A stretch of 64,000 nucleotides of DNA from Tupaia tana (Eukaryota; Chordata; Mammalia; Scandentia; Tupaiidae), in the NCBI GenBank assembly GCA_026018925.1, contig JAKSZU010000004.1, positions 110,698,489 to 110,762,488 of the forward strand, in the 5' to 3' direction. Position numbers and translations under genes: made by a program. Below, piece by piece: positions 33,549 through 43,462 of this stretch; position 1 is the stretch's first letter; the number at the start of each line of letters is the position of its first letter. The notes under the pieces were generated by a model. The model worked only from the letters and a program-made list of their open reading frames with translations. It had not been told where the DNA came from and made no database searches.

Positions 33549-34873
33549 GCCTTGATGCAATGTCACCACTCCATATGATCGAACAGGCTTTATATAGAAC
33601 TTGAGCTCAGTAACTGCTGTCTCCGTCATCTCAACATAAATCGGGGATTTATGACCCCCGTGAGGACAGGCAGGTGTAGCTTCACAAGCCAGTGGCCCCA
33701 AGGACAGTGGAACTGAAGACTCCTGGCTCGGCCCTTCCTGCGGGTGAGTGCTCTCTTCCCCTGCACTTGCTCCAGGCCTCACAGCTTGACCTCAGTGTGT
33801 CTCCTGTAGCCATGCCTGTCTCTCTGCTCATAGAGGAACAGAAGCCTCTGGGTGAGTTCAGGTCCCCCCATTCCTTCAAAGATGGCTGTAGTCTTCTGAC
33901 TTTCACTCTGCTGTAGTCCTCCTCAACACACAGCCGAAATTTAGGTAACGATTCTTTCTATGTTTTGTTTACACAGTTACACTTAAGGGGGAAAACTGGA
34001 TGATTTGAGACAAAGATGGAAATAACTTTCTATCTTTTGGTTTCTTCAAATTGTTCAATTATATTCTGAGGAAGCAGTAAAACTAGAAGGAAAAAAAAAG
34101 GTTTCCCTCCCAGTCTTCAGGCTCAGTCTGCACAAGTGCTCCTGCACCCCTGCCTGCCCTCCATCTGCACAGCACTCACCCAGCAGCTGGGATCCTAACT
34201 CACCTGGGACACACCTGCCCCTGACCCCCACCCCGTGCCTGTCATGGGTCTGCACTCACCACAGTCTCAGCAGGAGGAAATCAGGCTCCTTCAAGGTCAG
34301 TCAGGGGTCATGAGAGCACAGCTCACACGATACCTCTCTGCAGGCATGGCCTTCCTGGGATCTGGAGCAGGAGTGTCAGTGTCAGAAAGCAGGTGATTTC
34401 TGCACTGTCCCTGACCCCACGGTTGTCACAGGTACACGCAGGGTCATGGGGCTGGAGTCGGAGCCCTAGAGCCTCCTGGACACACTCAGAAGGGTTCATC
34501 CTGTGGGTGCACTTTCCTGTCCCTTGTAGGAAGAGAAAGTACCTGCCCACTGGGACACACTCTGGAGACTTGTCCCTGCTTGCTCTTTCTTCTCCCCAGA
34601 AACAGCAGGACCCTGACCAGTAGAGAACAAAGGAAGATGCCAGAAGACTCAAGTCTATGACTTCATCCAGGTGATGCAGGTCAAGGTGCACCGTGACGGG
34701 TCCCCTGGCTGAGCAGGGACCCTGGCTGCACAGACCTGTAAAGGGCAACTTGCTTCTGCAGCCTTTGTCCCAGGAAACGTGTTTAACTCTGAGAGCCAAG
34801 CTAAGCCTGAGGAAGCAAAGGACGGATCACAGAGGAACAGAGAGCTGCTCACGTTTAAGAAAGTTATCTCTGG
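33549..34873. other. Unassigned 1.3 kb with exon-like splice contexts
   Basis: At about 33810-33850 a stretch is bounded by 'CTCCTGTAG' and 'CTGGGTGAGTTC', which look like acceptor and donor sites. On the minus strand several GTGAGT-type donors occur between 34140 and 34265. A 158-codon minus-strand frame (34323-34799) overlaps other open frames and resembles nothing I know. It may be remains of a host gene or chance. Confidence 0.25.
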
Positions 34874-35147
34874 GGAGACCAGCAGTTAGCGTAATGGCTA
34901 TGTCGCTGGACTCCCATGTAGTCGACTACGGTTCGAGTCCTGGACCCAGTGGCTTAAACTCACGCTGGGTGCGTGTGTGTGCCCAAGATCCCAAGAGGAG
35001 AATGGAGGAGAAGAGATTGTGGTGTGGCCACCCCCCCTGGGGAGTGATTTCTTACTTTCTGTCTCTCTGTCTCTCTCTTTCTGGCAAGTGCATGCGCCCT
35101 ATAGCAAAAACCTCTCCAGAAAAAAAAAAAAAAAAAGAAAAAAGAAA
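34874..35147 (+). mobile_element. Young tRNA-derived SINE (subfamily A)
   Basis: TSD AGTTATCTCTGG at both ends (about 34862-34873 and 35149-35160). B box GGTTCGAGTCC intact. Confidence 0.95.
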
Positions 35148-35160
35148 GAGTTATCTCTGG

Positions 35161-35499
35161 AGAAGCCATAGCACAACCCCCTCTTAAAGAAAGCAGTCCC
35201 AGCTGAGGACAGGAGTCATCTCCCCACTGTGGTGTGGCCCAAGTGGACTAGAAGTCCCAGTGGCACCTCCTCGGGTCAGTCCTGAGAGAAACAGCTCCTG
35301 TTCCTCACAGACCCACGTTTGCAGCCTCACAGGCAGGTAGGTACCCGCAGGCCACCACAGGCAGGTTTGCACCCTTGCCTGCCGTCGGGGTGCAGCCGGG
35401 ATGCATGCAGCTCACTGTCCAGTTTGTCAGGCCCAGTCTACCGGATCACCCCTGAATCACTGGCCTTTTCAGTGTTTTGGTCTCTCTTTCTTATTCTTT
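35161..35499. other. Unassigned spacer
   Basis: No repeat or gene recognised. Confidence 0.3.
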
Positions 35500-35798
35500 T
35501 TCTTTCTTCCTTTCTTCTTCCTTCTTTCTTTCTTTTTAATTTAATTTTTAATTTAATTATTTAATTTAATTTAATTTAATGACAGTGGAGAGAGATGGAG
35601 GTGGGGGAGTGAGAAAGCACCCTCCATGGGGAATGTTCACACTGCAATCGCTTCTCCATTTCTCCTTCCTGTCAGGATTTCTGGGCACACGTGCACACAT
35701 GCCCGGTGTATTTCTCAAGCAGCTGAGTCCAGGACTTGAACTGCACTGCTGGCCACATGGGATCTAACTGCCTTAACCACCATGCCACAGGCTGGCCT
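35500..35798 (-). mobile_element. tRNA-derived SINE (subfamily D)
   Basis: Tail of TTTC and TTTAA repeats (35500-35580), body with 'TTTCTGGGCACACGTGCACA', head 'TAACCACCATGCCACAGGCTGG'. Confidence 0.85.
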
Positions 35799-36235
35799 GG
35801 TGTCCTGGTCTTCCTACAGTTGGCTGCGACATGCCTGGGGACATGAGAGCATCTTAAAAGGGTCCCTTCTCAATCATGCTTGAATGACGGGACGTGCGAC
35901 GTGCTTCAAGTTTCCTGAAAGCAAAGGTGTAGAAAATGCCGAGGAAATGGGCCTCTCCTTCCTGCCATCAGTTTCTTTTGCAGATCTTTATCCCGTGGAA
36001 GACAGACTAAGGCTGTTTAGGGTATGATCTCCTGGGTAAGTCACAATCTACGTTTGATCCCGAACACAAAGAGCTGGAGGAATGAAAGTGGGACATTTCC
36101 TTTCTGGTTCTTATTCGGGAATTTCTGTGCAGAGGTGTCTTCAAGGAGTGAGGTCATCTGAAGCAGCGGGAAAGTGCCAGGGCAGCCATGAAAGAGCTCA
36201 CCGATGCGTCCCGGGTGTGCAGTGGAGGGACTTTG
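35799..36235. other. Unassigned spacer
   Basis: No repeat recognised. It lies just beyond the 3' end of the broken cTAGE-like copy, read on the minus strand. Confidence 0.3.
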
Positions 36236-36650
36236 ACCCAGGGCGGAAGTTCCCCTAGATCCACCGGCCTCGATGATACTCACGTGGGCTTAAGGTGGCA
36301 GTTCAGATGGCCTGAGTGGGCAGGAGGGAATGGCCCTGCTTTCACAGCCAGGCTCACCCTGGAGAAGGGACTCTCAGAGTTGGGCCCCTGACCTCCCAGT
36401 AGGTCTGGAAAAACTCCTTGTGATGTGACAATCCTCGGAACCCCCTCCAGGGACGCCAGCGTTTTTAGGATCTCTTCTCATTTTGAGCATTTGGATCTCT
36501 CTTGTCTGGTTCTCGAATCAGAGTGGTTAACTCCTCCATCCGCATAACGCTGGTCCTCTCCATCTTCCTGTAAATGTCTAAGGCTGGGATATTTAAAGAC
36601 CTTTCTCTACCCTGAAGTTCTCTAAAGATGACTCAAGCCTGACTTCTTGT
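36236..36650 (-). pseudogene. Broken second copy of the cTAGE-like sequence
   Basis: Aligns along its length with about 15640-16060 on the same strand, including the section beyond the stop codon of that frame. Shared blocks include GGTCTGGAAAAACTCCTTGTGATG against GGTTTGGAAAAGCTCCTTGTGATG and GTTAACTCCTCCATC against GTTAATTCCTCCATC. Frameshifts and in-frame stops make it non-coding. The membrane-spanning part is absent, so it is either 5'-truncated or was cut by later insertions. The retrovirus 5' LTR begins only about 85 bp away. Confidence 0.65.
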
Positions 36651-36769
36651 TAATAAGAAAGGAAGGTTGGTTAGGCATTTTTAATGACTCAGGCTTTGAG
36701 CAGGATGTGGATGTGTAACCTCGGTCATGCATGCTGACTATCAGAAAGTTAAAAGAGCTGAGTCCATGG

Positions 36770-36940
36770 GGCCGGCAGGTGGCGGGATGGTTTAAGTGCT
36801 GGACTCCCACAGGGCCAATCACAGTCTGAGTCCTGGACCTGGTGGCTCACTTCCCTTCCTCTCTGTCTCTCTGTGGTAAAATTAAAAATAAATAATAACA
36901 AAAAATAAAATTAAGTAAGATAAATAAATCTTTTTTAAAA
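36770..36940 (+). mobile_element. tRNA-derived SINE subfamily C in the 5' LTR
   Basis: TSD AAAAGAGCTGAGTCC before and AAAAGAGCTGATTCC after, one mismatch. The matching site in the 3' LTR is empty. Confidence 0.95.
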
Positions 36941-37140
36941 AAGAGCTGATTCCAGTATCCTGGGCTGCGGCATAGAAGATGGTAGTCATGGAAATTCAAC
37001 CCTGAGGCAATGCATAGACAATAAAACTTTGTGCACCAAGTGTTAACTAATATGAATCATGCAAATCCCTGAGAAACAATTTTGTAATTTTTCTTTTGCG
37101 GTAATGGTTCTTTCCTTTGTTCCCAAGAAAACCCCGAAAA

Positions 37141-38134
37141 GCAGTGGCAGCGGGGAAAGATGGCGGCCAGTGCTCCGCAGAGGGCATGGACCGTGGAGCA
37201 ACTGCGCAGCGAGCAGTCGCCCAAGAAGGACAATATCAAGTGTCTGCAGGAACACGGTTCAGATTCGTTTCTTACAGAACATAAATTACTAGGAAACATT
37301 AAAAATGTCACCGAGACAGCTAACAAGGACCATTTGGTTACAGCATGTAACTATCTTTTTGAAAGCAAGCGTTTGAAGGGTACTGAAAGTGTAAGTAAAG
37401 GATCTGAGCAAGTCAAAAACGTGAAGCTTAATGAAGATAAACCCAAGGAAACCAAATCTAAAGAGACTCAGGATGAGGGTCCACCAAAATACACATCTGT
37501 TCTTAAAAAAGGAGATAAAACCAACTTTCCTAAAAAAAGGGAGATGCTGTTCACTGCCGGTATACAGGAACACCACAAGACGGGACTGTTTTCGATACTA
37601 ATATTCAAACAAATTCAAAGAAGAAAACAAGTGCCAAGCCTTTAAGTTTTAAGGTTGGAGTAGGCAAAGTTATGAGAGGATGGGATGAAGCACTCCTGAC
37701 TGTGAGTAAAGGAGAAAAGCCTCGACTGGAGATTGGGCCAGAATGGGCTGAGGGAAAGAAAGGACAGCCTGAAGCCAAAATCCACCAAATGCAAAACATT
37801 TTTTTGAAGTGGAATTAGTGGATATCAATTGAAATACCAGTTCTTAGATCTAAAGACATCAACAACAGTATAACTTGGCCTTGAAGAACTGTATGCCACG
37901 AATTAGAGCTTGTTACTACTGTAAGGGAAGACTCAACTGGAACATTCAAGGAGTCAGAATTTGTTCATAACTTATCTCAACTTTTGAAAAATGTAATCCC
38001 TTATGAATCGCTAAAGTCTGAAATATTTTACTACAGCTATGTAACACATTGGTTGAGATCTGTTTTTCCTTTTACCTCATGTTGAAAACTAAAAGGCTCA
38101 ATTAAAATGTATCTATTCTCTGGAAAAAAGAAAG
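37141..38134 (+). pseudogene. FKBP3: FKBP3 (FKBP25) processed pseudogene inside the 5' LTR
   Basis: FKBP3 is a nuclear FK506-binding peptidyl-prolyl isomerase. The ATG at 37160 opens a frame starting [19 protein letters not shown], matching the FKBP25 N-terminal helical domain, and continues through [18 protein letters not shown] and [12 protein letters not shown] one-base gain near 37538 shifts the frame at the start of the FKBP domain. The correct sense continues in another frame (e.g. KVGVGKVMRGWDEALL near 37655) to a stop at about 37832, with a second frameshift near 37795. A 3' UTR of about 300 bp and a short A-rich tail follow. The TSD AGAAAACCCC(G/A)AA (about 37126 and 38136) lies in LTR sequence that is continuous in the 3' LTR. 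Introns are absent. It is a dead retrocopy. Confidence 0.95.
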
Positions 38135-38283
38135 GAGAAAACCCCAAAGTCTGACATTGTGGAACACTGCTTACAGTTATATGAAGCTTTGGCTCCCAGG
38201 TGCATCTACAAGCTTTGGCTTGAATAAACCTTTCTTGCTTGCTTGACAAGGTTGGGGTAGAGTCTTTATCTCAGGTTGACATT

Positions 38284-38302
38284 TTGGTGGCCCAAGATGG
38301 GA
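38284..38302 (+). promoter_or_regulatory. Putative retroviral primer-binding site
   Basis: 'TGGTGGCCCAAGATGGGAT' begins three bases after the LTR's terminal CA. It starts with TGG, the complement of a tRNA 3' CCA. I cannot assign the tRNA with confidence. Confidence 0.5.
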
Positions 38303-39394
38303 TCTGAAAGTGCGTAGCTGCCTGGACTGTCTGCCACTCCGGGAACTCAGTGTGCGGAGCCAGCAGCGCTCGGTGGAGGTCAGCGGATTCCACGAACTAT
38401 TCCGGGCCCTGGCCGTTTCCGTCCTGAGCCCAGGCCTCCCACATTTCTGTCTGAGGTCTCACAAGGTTTGTCCACGCAGACCTAACCTTCACGTGAGAGA
38501 GTCACTGCCTGGCGTAGAGCAGGTGGCTGCTGCTGGGCGTCTCGGGAGGTAACCTCAGTCCTCGGGAGGTGCGGGCTTTGTTGGGCAGTTCTCATTGCCA
38601 GCTTTAGTTTCGCTTTGGGTTGTACATCTGAATCTTGCTAGCCAGCTCTGCTTAAAATCTGGAATCTTTTCTCTTTGTCAGTGACCAGCCCCTTCTTTTT
38701 GTCTGTCACTAAACAAGTGTGGGTCTCTCACTCCAAAAATAAGGGGCATTACCTCCCGCTGGTCCTCTGGACACCTCGGGTGACTGGGGTTAAGGGAAGT
38801 GCAAAGAACCCGTAAGCCTGCAGTGTGTGGCGGTTGCACAGACCTCCTGAACTAAAAAGGACATGTTGGAGGCTTGATCATTCCAGCGGTATGGCGAAGG
38901 ATTAACCCCTGGCATTTTGAGCATTCCACCACTAAGTGGAGCTACAGGCCACCTCAGACCGGCCCTCTGGCTAAATCCTTAAGGAAGCAAGTCCATTTAT
39001 GCAGTACACTTTGGGTCCTAAATACTTCCTGAAGTGTGTCACCACCATTCAGACTCTGACACCTGGGGAGCTACTCTTCTAAACCAGAGCCTTCCTCTCG
39101 ACAGAGGAATTCCCCTCCTGGGTGATATTCCAACTCAAATGGAAGTCCTCACTGTAGGTATTTGGCTAAATGGAATTCTGTCACTCAAGCCAATGCTAAG
39201 CTGCACTGGCCTAATTGAGGATCTTCAGAAAGTTCTAAATCGATCTATTGGCATGTGCAGTTGAAAAGAGGAGTCTCCAAAATTAAGATCAATGAGAAAG
39301 TTACCTTCGGTGGCATTTAAAAGCCTCTAGAAGGGGAGATGGCAGGTTAATTCCCCTTCAAGAAGCTAACAAACAACTGTCTAACATCGTATCT
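38303..39394 (+). mobile_element. ERV leader and 5' gag remains
   Basis: GC-rich leader followed by degenerate gag-like sequence (about 39000-39390) with short open stretches only. Assignment is by position between the primer-binding site and the zinc-knuckle remnant. Confidence 0.5.
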
Positions 39395-39681
39395 ACTCTT
39401 TTTTTTTTTTTTTTTAATGTTTTAGCCATAGGGCATGTGCACTTGGCAGAGAGAGACAGAGAAAGAGAGAAAGTGAGAGACAGAGAAAGAGAGAAAGTGA
39501 GAAATCCCCAGCCCCAGGGATGGCCAAGCTGCACTCCCTTCACCTCCATTCTCCTCTCAGGACTTGGGGCACACATGCACAAGAGCCCATTCTGTTTCTC
39601 AGGCTGCCGGGTTTAGGACTTCAACTGTGGAGTCAGCCATGTGGGATCCAACACTTTAACCACCACACCACCTGCTGGGCC
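39395..39681 (-). mobile_element. tRNA-derived SINE (subfamily B) in ERV gag
   Basis: T17 tail, then 'TTTTAGCCATAGGGCATGTGC', a duplicated GA-rich block (39450-39500), head 'CACACCACCTGCTGGGCC'. TSD of the TATCTACTCTT / TATTTCTGCTCTT type. Confidence 0.9.
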
Positions 39682-39683
39682 TA

Positions 39684-40027
39684 TTTCTGCTCTTCTTCTT
39701 TTTTTTTGTTTTTTGTTTTGTGGAGAGTTTTTGTTTGTTTGTTTGTTGTTTTTTTGTTTTTGTTTTTGTTTTTGTTTTTTTTTGCTATAGGGCGCTTGCG
39801 CTCGCCAGACAGACAGAGAGAGACAGAGAGACAGAAAGCGAGAAATCACCCCCCAGGGGGGATGGCCACGCTGCAATCCCTTCTCCTCCATTCTCCTCTC
39901 GGGATCTTGGGCACACACGCACACACACACGCACCCAGCATGAGTTTAAGCCACCGGGTCCAGGACGCGAACCACGGTTGACTACATGGGAGTCCAGCGA
40001 CATAGCCATTACGCTAACTGCTGGTCC
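39684..40027 (-). mobile_element. Young tRNA-derived SINE (subfamily A), left arm of an inverted pair
   Basis: (TTTG)n/(TTTTTG)n tail, near-consensus body, head 'ACGCTAACTGCTGGTCCC'. TSD CT(A/G)TTTCTGCTCTT at about 39680 and 40033. Its head faces the head of the next SINE across about 28 bp. Confidence 0.95.
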
Positions 40028-40055
40028 CTAGCCTGTTTCTGCTCTTAAGAAGGTG

Positions 40056-40328
40056 TCTGAGGGGACCAGCAGTTAATGTAATGGCTATGTCACTGGACTC
40101 CCATGTAGTCGACTGCGGTTCGAGTCCTGGACCCAGTGGCTTAAACTCATGCTGGGCGCGTGTACGTGCATGCCCAAGATCCTGAGAGGAGAATGGAGGA
40201 GAAGGGATTGTGGCGTGGCCATCCCCCCTGGGGGGTGATTTCTCGCTTTCTGTCTCTCTGTCTCTCTCTGTCTTTCCGGCGAGCACACACTCTCTATAGC
40301 AAAAACCTCCCAAAAAAAAAAAAAAAAA
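40056..40328 (+). mobile_element. Young tRNA-derived SINE (subfamily A), right arm of an inverted pair
   Basis: TSD AAGGTGTCTGAG / AAGGCATCTGAG. Head 'GGGACCAGCAGTTAATGTAATGG', B box GGTTCGAGTCC. Confidence 0.95.
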
Positions 40329-41753
40329 GGCATCTGAGACTAGCTCTCCCTCTACTCTGACTCCTCCTTTGGGGCCCACCATCTTCTTTACTCTCTGAGC
40401 TTCCCTATCCAGATCATTCCCCTTGCCTCCTCCTCCCTTCCTGAGGAATCCCCTGTCGATGCCTCATCTTCAGAGAGAAAGACCCCACCTATAATGACTG
40501 CACTTTTCTGAGAAAATATCACCACAGGTAGAGGACAGCCTGTTATATTTACCAACCTTGATCTAGGAGGGAACTTAAAAGCATCCCTAAGGTTGTCCCA
40601 GACCCAGATGAGGACTCGATCCATTTTGCTAAAGACTTTGACTTAAATACTAATATTAAAACCTAGTACCCCAGTTTCTCTGACTTGTTTCAACTAGTTT
40701 ATATTCTTGTTTCTGAAACGAAAGTCTAATAATGGATTGAAATGGAATATTATGAAATAATCATCATGGTAGTCCCTTAGGTGATCTTAGAAACCCCACC
40801 TTAGACTGGAGTGATGTCCACTTCATGGCAAAATCCCTACATTATACCATTTCTTCAGTTTCCAAAAAGGTTGTTGACTGGAATAAAATCCAGATATGCC
40901 ATCCAAACCCAGGTGACTCTGTTTTAGGCTATTATAGCTGGTAGGATAAGACCATTAGGCAATATTATGGGATGACAGCAGATAGTTTTGAAAAATCACA
41001 GAAATGATATTTTATTAAATTCCAACTTCTATCAGTGGCTTGGATGACAAGGTGGTTATTTTGATCGAGCAACAATTATTTAGTCGGGCAAATCAAAACC
41101 CCATGACTAGTTAATCTTGCTGATAACTTTTCTGAAACTCTAGTAGTGAAAAGGAATAAGATTCCTCTGAGTTAGTGAATAGGTAGCTCCAGCAGCTAAC
41201 TGCCCAAATGAACCAACTCCCCCAAATTAGCCATAAATTCATCACTAAAACTCAAAAGGAAATCATTTGCAATTATTGCAAAAAGTCAGGATGTGTTATA
41301 AAGACTTTGGAAAATTAAAATAGAAACAACAACAGAAAAATGAAAATGAAGAACAATAGGGATGCTCTGAGTACCAAAAGGATTTTTCTTTGTGTTTCTC
41401 CTAATACCTTGAGAGAAATAAGCATTTTCATACATGAAAAAAAAAATCAACTCAGGCCTTAACTGACACAGACACTCTTTCTGTACTAGAATCCACTTTA
41501 TTAAAAATCCTCTTCTGCAAAGTAAAGTCACTGTACAAATGGGGTGAAGGAGTAATCAATCAACTAATGACTGTTGACAAGCCAAGCCCATGGCCTTTGG
41601 CCTTAGAGAATAACTATTTCACAAGCTTATTTATTTTCACTTGTTCTCTCTGTCACTATCAATCTATTAGGTAGAGATGTTCTTGAAAGCTAGAATGCAT
41701 GGATATCCTTTTCTCAAAAGGAGGAAACATCATTAGAAATAAACACAGAAATG
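40329..41753 (+). pseudogene. ERV gag-to-protease remains
   Basis: Decayed gag sequence leads to a nucleocapsid zinc-knuckle remnant at 41268-41309: Cys-Asn-Tyr-Cys, then Lys-Lys-Ser-Gly, with the expected histidine apparently lost. At 41661-41690 the codons for NLLGRDVLES match the end of a retroviral protease domain. Reading frames are interrupted throughout and the polymerase that should follow is largely deleted. Confidence 0.6.
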
Positions 41754-41985
41754 CGGGTGGCCCCATAACCTAGGGATTAAGGGAGTAGGATCGGACCTGG
41801 TTGACCATGGTTTGAACCTCAGCCCTGATGGCTTGGAAAACACACCATGTACCTATGCACCCCAAATCCCAGCAGGATGGAGAAACAGAGGAGGAGGGAT
41901 TGTGGCATGATCATGCCCCATGGAGGGTGATTTCTTCCCCTCTCTCTTCCAAGCCATCTAGGAAAAAATAAAAGGGAAAAAAAAA
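41754..41985 (+). mobile_element. tRNA-derived SINE (subfamily D)
   Basis: Head 'GCGGGTGGCCCCATAACCTAGG', middle 'CCCCAAATCCCAGCAGGATGG'. The 3' end is short, with an A-rich tail. Confidence 0.85.
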
Positions 41986-42055
41986 AGCAAAAAACCCCCC
42001 AAAACAACAAAACGACTCTGAAGATTCTTCGGTTTGGCTGGTTATTGTAGAAATT

Positions 42056-42305
42056 GGACTGCGTAGTGACTGAGGTACTGCGCTCCCACATGGCTGGCCA
42101 CAGTTCAAGTCCCAGACCTAGTGGCTTGAAAATCACACTGGTTGCATGTGTGTGCAAGCTCAAAATCCCTCGAGGAGAATGGATAGGAAGGGATTGCGAG
42201 GTGACCACCTCCCCTGAGGGAGTAGTAATTTCTCACTTTCCCTCTCTGTGTCTCTGTGTCTCACTTTCCCTCTCTGTGTCTCTGTGACAAAAACCTAAAT
42301 GAAAA
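42056..42305 (+). mobile_element. tRNA-derived SINE (subfamily B), head partly replaced
   Basis: TSD AGAAATTGGA (about 42049 and 42307). 'GACTGCGTAGTGACTGAGG' shows a shortened head. A block (CTCACTTTCCCTCTCTGTGT) is tandemly duplicated at 42230-42285. Confidence 0.85.
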
Positions 42306-42319
42306 AAGAAATTGGATCC

Positions 42320-42555
42320 CAGGGCTAGCTGGTGGCTTGGTGGTTAAGGCTGCTGAATCCCATGTGGCTGACTGCATTTCCAGTCCCAGACCTGGCAGCT
42401 TGAAAATCACACTGGGCACATGTGTGTGCATGGCCAAAATCTCAAAAGGAGAGAGAAGTGGAAAAGGGATTGCAGTACGACTGTCGCCATTAAGGGGTGT
42501 CTCTCTCCCTCTCCTTCCAGTAAGTGCACATGTCCTATGCCAAATTTTAAAAAAC
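42320..42555 (+). mobile_element. tRNA-derived SINE (subfamily D/B)
   Basis: Head 'CTAGCTGGTGGCTTGGTGGTTAAGG', middle 'GCCAAAATCTCAAAAGGAG', end 'CATGTCCTATGCCAAATTTT'. Imperfect TSD around GGATCCCA(A). Confidence 0.85.
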
Positions 42556-42752
42556 TAAAACGGATCCCAAATTTTTGCTTGATAACCCAAAGAAACATTA
42601 GGTATAAAAACTCTTAATGAGAACCTTGTAAGTGTACCCACTTCAGGATGTCTCAGTTATAAAATACCTTTCTTGTTGTTTATATTCAAAGATAAAGGAA
42701 ATTCCTACGGAGTTCCTAACTCAAAAACATAGAGCTCAAAATAGGCTCCAGC

Positions 42753-42859
42753 TTCCCCCCTGGGGGGTGATTTCTCGCTTTCTGTCTCTCTGTCTCTCTG
42801 TCTGTCTGGCAAGCGCACGCGCCCTATAGCAAAAACCTCTCCAAAAAAAGAAAAAAAAA
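42753..42859 (+). mobile_element. 5'-truncated young SINE with perfect TSD
   Basis: Only the last 75 bp of a subfamily A SINE (from 'CCCCCCTGGGGGGTGATTTC') and its A-tail are present. The 15-bp TSD AAAATAGGCTCCAGC (42738-42752 and 42860-42874) proves this is the entire insertion. Confidence 0.97.
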
Positions 42860-42874
42860 AAAATAGGCTCCAGC

Positions 42875-43420
42875 AGAGGACTGCCTCCTTACACGAAAGC
42901 TATCCCAGCCCCTGACTTGCCTCATAAGGCAGTTGAAGAAGCAGTGATGGGTTTTCCTCTCACCATCTGTGCCTCATTCTGTAGAAGTGTCCTAAATCCC
43001 CAACCCACTCAGCTCTTCTGTCATAGACCTGACCCTTATGAAGTTCCGTCACAAGATTCCTCATCCTATGCTGGATCAATATATGCCCTGGGTAACCCCA
43101 TCAACAATTTTACTTCTGTACCTAATAGGCACCACTTTTCTTAACAAGCCACCAGTGGGCTTAACCATTACAGTAAAAATGAGTAAGACATCTAGCATGT
43201 CTTGTATACTTTGTCTTCCGTTATGTCTCCTCCTCTCAGGTGGTCTGCCCCATATCACAGACCTCCACGATCTCTCCCTCATTGGATTGATGATGCTTAA
43301 TAAAAATTAGTAATAAAGAGAAAAAGATTCCTTATGGCTCCTGCGAACTAGTTATTTCAGGGTGCAACAGAAATGAAGATTTTCTACTGATAATTCAGCC
43401 TCCAGCAAACAAGCTAGTGT
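42875..43420 (+). pseudogene. ERV late pol / start of env remains
   Basis: Lies between gag/protease and the env transmembrane remnant. At about 43180-43250 a methionine is followed by a hydrophobic stretch (CILCLPLCLLLSGG) that could be an env signal peptide. Identity is by position and this feature only, and the frame ends soon after. Confidence 0.4.
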
Positions 43421-43462
43421 GATTGAACTTCAAGAATTAGAAAGAAACACACCATCCATCAG

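Larger units (their letters stand above)
36735..38281 (+). repeat. 5' LTR (interrupted by a SINE and an FKBP3 retrocopy)
   Basis: Begins TGACTATCAGAAAGTTAA and ends GGTTGACA, the TG...CA ends expected of an LTR. Shared with the 3' LTR are 'GGTAGTCATGGAA', 'GCATAGACAATAAAACTTTG', 'TAATATGAATCAT', 'AGAAAACCCC' and 'TTGCTTGCTTGACAAG'. 'TGAATAAACC' at about 38220 is the likely polyadenylation signal. Excluding insertions it is about 380 bp. Confidence 0.78.

Noticed and set aside
34323..34799. 158-codon minus-strand frame in unassigned DNA
   Set aside because: No recognisable domain, and other frames overlap it. Kept only as part of an unassigned region.
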